DNA from: a virus
Reading direction: 5' to 3' (one strand)
Virus record (IMG/VR): IMGVR_UViG_3300030060_002956
Coordinates: 1 to 20,119 of that record
DNA length: 20,119 nt
The translations under genes were made by a program, and so were the position numbers. The notes under the pieces are model-generated. The model saw only the letters and a list, made by a program, of their open reading frames with translations. It had not been told where the DNA came from and did no database searches. This document shows, in pieces, positions 6,606-12,527 of the stretch (position 1 is its first letter; each line of letters begins with the position of its first letter).

Positions 6606-7195
6606 TGTATCCTAAACATTCCTTTCCTTATGAAAGTTTCATAGGAGGTTGGTATATTGATGAAAACATATGTGATTCATTAATAAATTATTTTAATTCA
6701 AATAAAGACCTACAGATCCAAGGAAAAATATCAGATAATGTAAAGAAAGGTATAGTTGATAAATCTATAAAAGACTCAACAGACATACAAGTAGATTTTA
6801 CAACAAGTAATTTAGCTTTATTTCAAAAATATTTTAAGTCTTTAAAAGATATAGTTTTGTTATATCAAAAAGAATATCCAACAGTTTATGAAAACACACA
6901 CTTTGGAATAACAGAGTGTCTTAACTTACAACACTATCAACCAGGGGGTGGCTATAAAAAATGGCATTTTGAAAGAACACAACCCTCTAATAGAGTTTTA
7001 GTTTTTATGACATATTTAAATACTTTAGAAGATGGAGGAACAGAGTTTATGTATCAAAAGATAAAAGCTCCAGCTAAAAAAGGTTTAACTTTGATATGGC
7101 CTACAGATTTTACTCATACTCATAGAGGTATAATAAATAAAAAGAAAGAAAAATATATTGCAACTGGTTGGTGTAGCTATATAACAACCATATAA
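6605..7195 (+). CDS. 2OG-Fe(II) oxygenase 1 (prolyl-4-hydroxylase-like, HxE type)
   Basis: 196 residues. The double-stranded beta-helix core is readable: LNLQHYQPGGGYKKWHFERT (residues about 106-125) with proximal metal residues H121 and E123, RVLVFMTYLNTLEDGGTEF (130-148), a 'KAPAKKGLTLIWP' turn, then FTHTHRG with distal histidine H173, and EKYIATGW where K183 could bind the 2-oxoglutarate carboxylate. The family reaction is oxidation of a substrate coupled to decarboxylation of 2-oxoglutarate to succinate. The proximal pair is H-x-E instead of the usual H-x-D, a known variant in phage members. Small phage P4H-like proteins of this size are well known. The start lies on the upstream TAATG with no Shine-Dalgarno, implying coupling to the fibre gene. 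The substrate is not known. Confidence 0.75.
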   Translation: MYPKHSFPYESFIGGWYIDENICDSLINYFNSNKDLQIQGKISDNVKKGIVDKSIKDSTDIQVDFTTSNLALFQKYFKSLKDIVLLYQKEYPTVYENTHFGITECLNLQHYQPGGGYKKWHFERTQPSNRVLVFMTYLNTLEDGGTEFMYQKIKAPAKKGLTLIWPTDFTHTHRGIINKKKEKYIATGWCSYITTI

Positions 7196-7199
7196 AGAT

Positions 7200-7814
7200 A
7201 TGAATTTAAAACATCAGTATTGGTATTTTGAGTCTGCATTGACTCCTAAGTTTTGTGATGACTTAGTTAAATATGGAAATCAACAAAAAGAAAGTTTAGG
7301 TTTAACAGGTGATACCCTTAATTTAAAAAAAGAACAGGTAGATGATTTAAAAAGAAAAAGAGATTCTAATGTAGTTTGGTTAAATGATCTTTGGATTTAT
7401 AGAGAAATTCATCCCTACGTTAGAACTGCAAATGCTAACGCTGGTTGGAATTTTGATTGGAGTTACTCTGAACAATGTCAATTTACTAAATATAAAAAAA
7501 ATCAACACTATGGTTGGCATTGTGATAGTTGGGAAAAACCTTACGAAAATCAAAAAGATCCTAACATGAACGGAAAGATAAGAAAACTATCTGTTACTTG
7601 TTCTTTGTCAGATGCAAAAGATTATAAAGGCGGAGAATTAGAATTTAGTTTAAGAAATAATTTAGAAAAAGATGCAAGCACTACATGTACAGAAATTTTA
7701 CCTAGAGGAAGTATTGTAGTGTTTCCTAGTTTTGTATGGCATAGAGTAAAACCTGTAACTGAAGGGACAAGATATTCTTTGGTAATTTGGAGCATAGGAC
7801 CACCTTATAGATAA
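7200..7814 (+). CDS. 2OG-Fe(II) oxygenase 2 (PKHD/Piccolo-like)
   Basis: 204 residues. CQFTKYKKNQHYGWHCDSWE places proximal ligands at H107 and D109. Then RKLSVTCSLSDAKDYKGGEL (the strand with G-G-E-L typical of PKHD-type hydroxylases), LPRGSIVVFPSFVWHRVKPV with distal H181, and GTRYSLVIW with R191 as the likely 2-oxoglutarate anchor. All core residues of an active enzyme are present. The N-terminal third (YWYFESALTPKFCDDLV) also fits the family opening. Only four bases separate it from the previous oxygenase, with a weak AAAG upstream; the following gene starts on its stop (TAATG). Similar enzymes are widespread in marine phages, including cyanophages. Candidate roles are hydroxylation of virion protein side chains or of small molecules; no substrate is evident. 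Confidence 0.8.
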   Translation: MNLKHQYWYFESALTPKFCDDLVKYGNQQKESLGLTGDTLNLKKEQVDDLKRKRDSNVVWLNDLWIYREIHPYVRTANANAGWNFDWSYSEQCQFTKYKKNQHYGWHCDSWEKPYENQKDPNMNGKIRKLSVTCSLSDAKDYKGGELEFSLRNNLEKDASTTCTEILPRGSIVVFPSFVWHRVKPVTEGTRYSLVIWSIGPPYR

Positions 7815-8368
7815 TGATAGAATTAGATGTTAGAGATATAAAAGAATATCATGTGTTAAGAACCGCTATCTTGTCTAACACTTTTCCTTGGTACATAGAA
7901 AAATATGGCGATGAAAATACAATAAATACTTTTAATTTTTTATGTCACATAGTTGTACGAAGAGGAGAGGGTAAAATTAATTCTGATATATATGCACCAA
8001 CAATGGATTTTTTATATGCTTGTGCAAAAAAATATAAATTTAAAATAAAACAAGTTTACAGAATGGCTTACAATTTAACTTACCCGTGTAAGTTAGAAAA
8101 ATCTGGTGCACATGCAGATCTTTTAACAAGTCATAAAAATATAATTATATATTTTAAAAACGATGAACATAATTTAGGCACAGTAGTATATGAAGATAAA
8201 TTAAAAGAAGATGCTACATCAGGATATACAAACGATAATAGTCACATGAAAATTTTAAAAGAAACAAAAGGTCATGAAGCAACAGGAATTATGTTTGATG
8301 GAGAAAATTATCACGAAGCATATTTTCCAAAGAAAGGCAAAAGAATAGCTTTAGTTGTTAATATATGA
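7814..8368 (+). CDS. 2OG-Fe(II) oxygenase 3 (HxD type)
   Basis: 184 residues. The central part reads YRMAYNLTYPCKLEKSGAHA then DLLTSHKNIIIYFKND, with H100-x-D102 as the proximal metal pair. It continues with LGTVVYED, ATGIMFDGENYHEAYFPKKG with distal H167, and KRIALVVNI with R177 as the 2-oxoglutarate anchor. This 'HxD...IYFxNDxxxLGTVVYE...FDGxxYHEA' order is one I recognise from a cyanophage oxygenase group (HVD...FLYYINDSDGDT). The first 90 residues are helical and unlike the other four enzymes, so this is a separate lineage and not a fresh tandem copy. Start on TAATG; the next gene overlaps by ATGA. The exact reaction is unknown. Confidence 0.7.
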   Translation: MIELDVRDIKEYHVLRTAILSNTFPWYIEKYGDENTINTFNFLCHIVVRRGEGKINSDIYAPTMDFLYACAKKYKFKIKQVYRMAYNLTYPCKLEKSGAHADLLTSHKNIIIYFKNDEHNLGTVVYEDKLKEDATSGYTNDNSHMKILKETKGHEATGIMFDGENYHEAYFPKKGKRIALVVNI

Positions 8369-8955
8369 AAAAGTTTAAATTAAATAGTGTTTGTCTTTTA
8401 GGTTCTTTAAAAGAACATCAAGATATTAAAGACACATTAATTAATAAATTACAAAAAGCAAATTGTAATTATTTAGAAGATAAAACAGATTATGTAGATA
8501 ATTTAATTCATAAATTAGATTGGGCTAATTCACAAGATGAATTAAGAGATTGGGTGAAATATATAAAACCATATTTAAAAAAATATTTTAAAGATTGTGC
8601 TAATAGTTTAGGGTATCATGATGTTTTGATTAAAAACATTTGGTTTCAACAATATGACAAAAATGGAAAGCATGATTGGCATGTTCATGGTGAAAATTAT
8701 ACTGGAGTATACTACGTTAAATTTTCTAAAAACTCTGCCAAAACTGAATTAATAGATCCTTTTTCTCAAGATAAAAAATTTTGCATAGATGCAAAAGAAG
8801 GAGATATTGTTTTATTTCCAAGCTATGTTATACATAGAGCATCAGAACAACAAGATGAATTTGAGAAGATTATTGTATCTTTTAATTTAGAGTTTATAGA
8901 TATTAAAATAGATTTAATTAAAAAGATAAATGTTTTAAAAGAAGAGGTAATATGA
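8365..8955 (+). CDS. 2OG-Fe(II) oxygenase 4 (HxH type, PF13759-like)
   Basis: 196 residues. NIWFQQYDKNGKHDWHVHGE then NYTGVYYVKF gives H106-V-H108, and GDIVLFPSYVIHRAS gives distal H157, followed by KIIVSFNLEF where K168 may contact 2-oxoglutarate. The 'W-H-x-H-x(3-6)-(S/T)GVYY' pattern with 'FPSxxxH' is characteristic of a putative oxygenase family (2OG-FeII_Oxy_5, PF13759), where the second proximal residue is often not an acid. The metal chemistry may therefore differ from HxD enzymes. The first 80 residues (LLGSLKEHQDIKDTLINKL and onward) are charged and helical. It overlaps both neighbours by ATGA, so it is tightly coupled. No substrate can be named. Confidence 0.7.
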   Translation: MKKFKLNSVCLLGSLKEHQDIKDTLINKLQKANCNYLEDKTDYVDNLIHKLDWANSQDELRDWVKYIKPYLKKYFKDCANSLGYHDVLIKNIWFQQYDKNGKHDWHVHGENYTGVYYVKFSKNSAKTELIDPFSQDKKFCIDAKEGDIVLFPSYVIHRASEQQDEFEKIIVSFNLEFIDIKIDLIKKINVLKEEVI

Positions 8956-9605
8956 GTTTTAAGAAAGACGGATATATAATTATTAGAAAAGCAATTGACC
9001 CAAAGATAGCTAATTTTATATATAGGTATTTTTTACTGAAAAAAAGAGTAGCAAGAACTTTATTTGATAAGAAATACATATCTCCATTTACTAGTTATTG
9101 GGGTGTTTGGAATGATAGTCAGGCACCAGAAACATATTCACATTACGCTGATACTGCAACAGAAACTTTACTTTCGGATCTTAAAGATCTTATGGAAGAA
9201 AAGACCGAATTAAAATTGTTTCCAACATATTCTTACACAAGAGTATATAAAAATGGAGATGTTCTTGAAAGACATAAAGATAGATTTAGTTGTGAGATAT
9301 CAACAACCTTAAATATGGGTGGAGATAGATGGCCTATTTTTATAGAGCCTGATAAAAACAAAGGTCATGATACGGAAGATGGTTACGTTTCAGAGTTTAC
9401 TTCTGGTATAAAAGTTGATTTAGAACCTGGAGATATGTTGGTATATCGAGGCACAGACTTAGAACATTGGAGAGAGAAATTTAATGGCACTGATTGTTGT
9501 CAGGTTTTTCTACACTACAACATAGATAGTAAAGATAATAAAAACAAGTATGATGGTAGGGAACACCTAGGATTACCTTGTGATTTGAAGAATAATCGTT
9601 TATAA
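8952..9605 (+). CDS. 2OG-Fe(II) oxygenase 5 (HxD type, 'EHWRE' family)
   Basis: 217 residues, opening MSFKKDGYIIIRKAIDP, a PhyH/P4H-like start. TYSYTRVYKNGDVLERHKDR has H108-x-D110; then EISTTLNMGG, a charged insert, LEPGDMLVYRGTDLEHWREK with distal H172, and CCQVFLHYNIDS. 'GDMLVYRGxxLEHWRExFxGxxxxQVFLHYN' is a signature I recognise from numerous marine phage oxygenases. The 2-oxoglutarate anchor is less clear than in genes 2 and 3. It starts by ATGA overlap but also has a fair ribosome site (AGAGG), the best inside the cassette. It ends the oxygenase run; its stop lies in a candidate promoter for the next module. Confidence 0.75.
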   Translation: MSFKKDGYIIIRKAIDPKIANFIYRYFLLKKRVARTLFDKKYISPFTSYWGVWNDSQAPETYSHYADTATETLLSDLKDLMEEKTELKLFPTYSYTRVYKNGDVLERHKDRFSCEISTTLNMGGDRWPIFIEPDKNKGHDTEDGYVSEFTSGIKVDLEPGDMLVYRGTDLEHWREKFNGTDCCQVFLHYNIDSKDNKNKYDGREHLGLPCDLKNNRL

Positions 9606-9606
9606 T
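9578..9606 (+). promoter_or_regulatory. Candidate sigma70-type promoter
   Basis: TTGTGA (9578-9583, four of six to TTGACA), a 17-base spacer and TATAAT (9601-9606, perfect -10). Transcription would begin near 9613, in the only gap longer than 25 bases, and read into the 9660 gene. AT-rich DNA gives such matches by chance, so this is a candidate only. Confidence 0.4.
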
Positions 9607-9659
9607 ATGTCGATACTTTAATCTGTTAATTCAGAACAAATTGGTTATAACGGGTTATT
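9606..9659 (+). other. 54-base intergenic gap
   Basis: This is the longest non-coding stretch. It holds a likely leader for the 9660 gene but no clear Shine-Dalgarno before ATG 9660 (CGGGTTATT precedes it). A second, weaker -10-like TATAAC is at 9646-9651. No hairpin with a T-run and no tRNA-like fold are seen. Confidence 0.5.
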
Positions 9660-11843
9660 ATGCTACAAAAGATAGGTTTTCAACCAGGAATTAATAAACA
9701 AATTACTCCTACAGGAGCAGAAGGTCAATGGATCGACTGTGATAATGTTAGGTTTAGATATGGCACTCCTGAAAAAATAGGAGGATGGAAGCAATTAGGT
9801 GGAACAAATGACCTAACAGGTGCGGGTAGAGGTCTTCATCATTTTGTTAGTTCTACATCAATTAAATATTCTATTATAGGAACAAACAGAATATTGTACG
9901 CTTATTCAGGGGGTGTGTTTTATGACATTCACCCTATTAAAAATACAACAACTCTCACTAATGCATTTAGCACAACGAATGGATCACCAACAGTTACTAT
10001 AACCTTTTCTACATCTCATGAGATTACAGCAGGTGATATTGTTTTATTAGATAATTTTACAGCAATAACTAATTCTAATTTTAGTGCATCTGATTTTGAT
10101 GATAAAAAATTTATGGTTACAACAGTACCATCAGCTACAACCATAACAATTACAATGCCATCAAACGAATCTGGATCTGGAGCAACAACATCTGGCGGTA
10201 TAAGAGTGCAACATTATTATCCTGTGGGACCTGCTGTTCAAGCTAAAGGTCTTGGTTGGGGTTTAGGAACATGGGGCGGAGAGGAAATAGGGGCTTCTAC
10301 TACAACGTTAAATGGAGCTATAAATTCTTCTGTAACAACTTTAACATTAACAGATGCCACACAGTTTCCAAGTACAGGAACTAACTTTATTATAATTGGA
10401 TCTGAAGAAATGTCGTACACAGGAGTGAGTGGTAATACTCTTACAGGTGTAACTAGAGGTGTAGCTGGGACAACCGCAGCATCTCACAGTGATGGTGCAA
10501 CAGTGACTAACTCAACTGATTATGTTGCGTGGGGTGAAGCTGCATCAGGTGACTTGGTTCTTGAACCAGGAATGTGGTCACTAGATAATTTTGGTGATAA
10601 AGCAATTTGTTTAATTCATGACAGCGCTGTATTTGAGTGGGATTCTTCAGGAACTAATCCAACAAACAACAGAGCAACAATTATAACCGGTGCACCAACT
10701 GCATCAAGACACATGGTTGTATCTACACCAGATAGACACTTGGTTTTCTTTGGAACAGAAACAACTATTGGAACACCATCAACACAAGATGATATGTTTA
10801 TTAGATTCTCAGATCAAGAGGATATAAATACTTATACACCAACAGCAACCAATACAGCTGGTACACAAAGACTGGCCGACGGATCACAGATCAGAGGAGC
10901 AATCAGAGGTCGTGATGCAATTTATGTTTGGACTGATACAGCGTTATTTACACAACGTTTTGTTGGTCAACCTTTTACGTTTGCTTTTTCACAAGTTGGA
11001 ACTAACTGTGGACTCGTTGGACAAAATGCTTGTGTAGAAGTAGATGGTGCAGCTTATTGGATGTCAGAGAATGGTTTTTTTAGATATGCAGGTAAACTAG
11101 AATCATTACCTTGTTTGGTAGAAGATTTTGTATATGACGATATTAATGTAGAGTCTGGTAACCAAATGATATCTGCAGGATTAAATAATTTGTTTGGTGA
11201 AGTAACATGGTTCTATCCAACCTCTACATCTTCTGTTGTAAATAGAATGGTTACATATAACTATTTTGATTCTTCTCCACAACGACCTGTGTGGACTGTA
11301 GGAACTTTAGCTAGAACAATGTGGCGTGACTCTGCTGTATTTGGTTTACCACACGCATTAGCTTATGATGCAGATACAGATACATCTTTTGATGTTGTAG
11401 GTAATACAGAAGGTAGTACAACTTACTATGAACACGAAACAGGAACAGATCAAATAAGAGGTGGTACAACAACAGCTATCACTGCAAATATTACATCAGG
11501 AGATTTTGACATTACACAACAAAGAGCATCATCTACAGGGCAATCAACTGGTATTGCAACGTTTAGAGGAGATGGTGAATTTATAATGAAGATAAGAAGA
11601 TTTATACCTGATTTTATATCTCAAACAGGAAACACACAAATAACTTTAGAATTAAGAAACTATCCAAATGATTCTTCAGCTAGTTCAGCTTTGGGTCCTT
11701 TTACTGTATCATCGTCAACACAAAAAATTGATACACGTGCAAGAGCAAGAGCTATAGCATTAAAAATAGAAAATACATCAACAAGTCAAAGCTGGAAGTT
11801 AGGAACTTTTAGATTAGACACACAACCAGACGGACGTAGATAA
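9660..11843 (+). CDS. Large tail structural protein (nozzle/hub-like)
   Basis: 727 residues. It opens MLQKIGFQPGINKQITPTGA, then EGQWIDCDNVRFRYGTPEKI and GGWKQLGG, an opening I recognise in large tail proteins of marine podovirus contigs. Two inserts are visible: a beta module with TSHEITAGDIVLLDNF (about residues 95-190), and a module at about 211-284 with TTLTLTDATQFPSTG, EEMSYTGVSGNTLTGVTRGV and AGTTAASHSDGATV, a unit found in many phage tail proteins. The later part has beta-propeller-like features (AIYVWTDTALFTQRFVG, WMSENGFFRYAG, RPVWTVGTLARTMW), then MKIRRFIPDFISQTGNTQIT. This domain style fits tail nozzle proteins such as P22 gp10 or T7 gp12, but the identity is an inference. The lack of a Shine-Dalgarno is unusual. 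Its stop overlaps the next start. Confidence 0.6.
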   Translation: MLQKIGFQPGINKQITPTGAEGQWIDCDNVRFRYGTPEKIGGWKQLGGTNDLTGAGRGLHHFVSSTSIKYSIIGTNRILYAYSGGVFYDIHPIKNTTTLTNAFSTTNGSPTVTITFSTSHEITAGDIVLLDNFTAITNSNFSASDFDDKKFMVTTVPSATTITITMPSNESGSGATTSGGIRVQHYYPVGPAVQAKGLGWGLGTWGGEEIGASTTTLNGAINSSVTTLTLTDATQFPSTGTNFIIIGSEEMSYTGVSGNTLTGVTRGVAGTTAASHSDGATVTNSTDYVAWGEAASGDLVLEPGMWSLDNFGDKAICLIHDSAVFEWDSSGTNPTNNRATIITGAPTASRHMVVSTPDRHLVFFGTETTIGTPSTQDDMFIRFSDQEDINTYTPTATNTAGTQRLADGSQIRGAIRGRDAIYVWTDTALFTQRFVGQPFTFAFSQVGTNCGLVGQNACVEVDGAAYWMSENGFFRYAGKLESLPCLVEDFVYDDINVESGNQMISAGLNNLFGEVTWFYPTSTSSVVNRMVTYNYFDSSPQRPVWTVGTLARTMWRDSAVFGLPHALAYDADTDTSFDVVGNTEGSTTYYEHETGTDQIRGGTTTAITANITSGDFDITQQRASSTGQSTGIATFRGDGEFIMKIRRFIPDFISQTGNTQITLELRNYPNDSSASSALGPFTVSSSTQKIDTRARARAIALKIENTSTSQSWKLGTFRLDTQPDGRR

Positions 11844-12007
11844 TGGCTAAGATAGCACAAGTAATAACTAGACCTTCTCAAGAATATGATTATACAGTAG
11901 CTGAAGCTCAAACTAGAGATTTAGATGCGATTGTAGAAAAATTAAATACAACATATCAACAAGAATTAAAGGATGAAGTAGAGGCACAAAACTTCTTTTT
12001 AAATTAA
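11843..12007 (+). CDS. 54-residue microprotein of the virion operon
   Basis: The ATG at 11843 shares its A with the upstream TAA; the TAA at 12005-12007 shares its last A with the next ATG. The product (MAKIAQVITRPSQEYDYTVA, then EAQTRDLDAIVEKLNTTYQQ and a short acidic end) is mostly helical from about residue 18. I recognise the 'AEAQTRDLDAIVEKLNxxYQQ' stretch from other marine phage contigs, which supports a real gene. It may be a small assembly factor or coiled-coil subunit; function is unknown. Confidence 0.7.
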   Translation: MAKIAQVITRPSQEYDYTVAEAQTRDLDAIVEKLNTTYQQELKDEVEAQNFFLN

Positions 12008-12348
12008 TGGCAAATAGTTTTATAAATAAAAAAGTAGATTTAACGACAACAGATTTAACAACTCTGTATACAGTTCCCTCTGCTAAAACTTCTGTAATTA
12101 AATCATTACTAGTATCCGAGGACGCTGGATCAGGGACCACAATTACAATAACATTAGTAAATTCTAGTGGCACTATATTTAATTTGTTTAAAGATAAATC
12201 AATAGGGTCTAAAGCAACAACAGAACTTTTAACTAATCCTCTTGTAATGGAGGAAAGCGAAGTTCTTAAAGTACAAGCTGCTGACGCGAATGAGCTGCAC
12301 GTCATAGCTTCTATATTAGAAATACAGCCAAGAGAGGTAACAACGTAA
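12007..12348 (+). CDS. Small beta-type virion protein, paralogue of the 4670 gene product
   Basis: 113 residues opening MANSFINKKVDLTTTDLTTL, then YTVPSAKTSVIKSLLVSEDA. The end reads VMEESEVLKVQAADANELHV and IASILEIQ. The whole length follows the strand pattern of the 132-residue protein at 4670, with matching 'T-L-x-T-V', 'K-S/T-I' turn and 'MEExEVLK' elements. The two were probably derived from one ancestor and now sit in different operon sections. I recognise members of this group in marine phage structural regions, possibly as tail or decoration subunits. It starts on TAATG and ends on TAATG, in a tight set of three small genes. Confidence 0.65.
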   Translation: MANSFINKKVDLTTTDLTTLYTVPSAKTSVIKSLLVSEDAGSGTTITITLVNSSGTIFNLFKDKSIGSKATTELLTNPLVMEESEVLKVQAADANELHVIASILEIQPREVTT

Positions 12349-12518
12349 TGCAAGTATTAAAACCAGCAAAAGTAGAAACAACATATAGACACAAAGAAAC
12401 TGGAGAGCTTTTTAAAGAAAGAAAAGACTGGGAAGCTAAAGGTTATAAGAACGAGGATATGGCTCAAGATGTAAATGTCGTAATGCCTAGTCTTGATTTA
12501 TTTGGAAAAACAAAATAG
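12348..12518 (+). CDS. 56-residue microprotein ('PSLDLFGKTK' type)
   Basis: ATG 12348 overlaps the preceding stop; the frame ends with TAG at 12516-12518, nine bases before the next gene. The product includes TTYRHKETGELFKERKDWEA, KGYKNEDMAQDVNVVMPSLD and LFGKTK. The 'Y+HKETGELF...W...G...eDm..DV.V.MPSLDLFGKTK' layout is one I recognise from related phage contigs. It is mixed helix/strand and too small for an enzyme. Likely a small virion or chaperone-like accessory; unproven. Confidence 0.7.
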   Translation: MQVLKPAKVETTYRHKETGELFKERKDWEAKGYKNEDMAQDVNVVMPSLDLFGKTK

Positions 12519-12527
12519 AATAGTACA

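Noticed and set aside
6605-9605. Oxygenase run as recent tandem duplication
   Set aside because: The five products share only fold-level motifs; lengths, N-termini and ligand types all differ, and no DNA repeat is visible.
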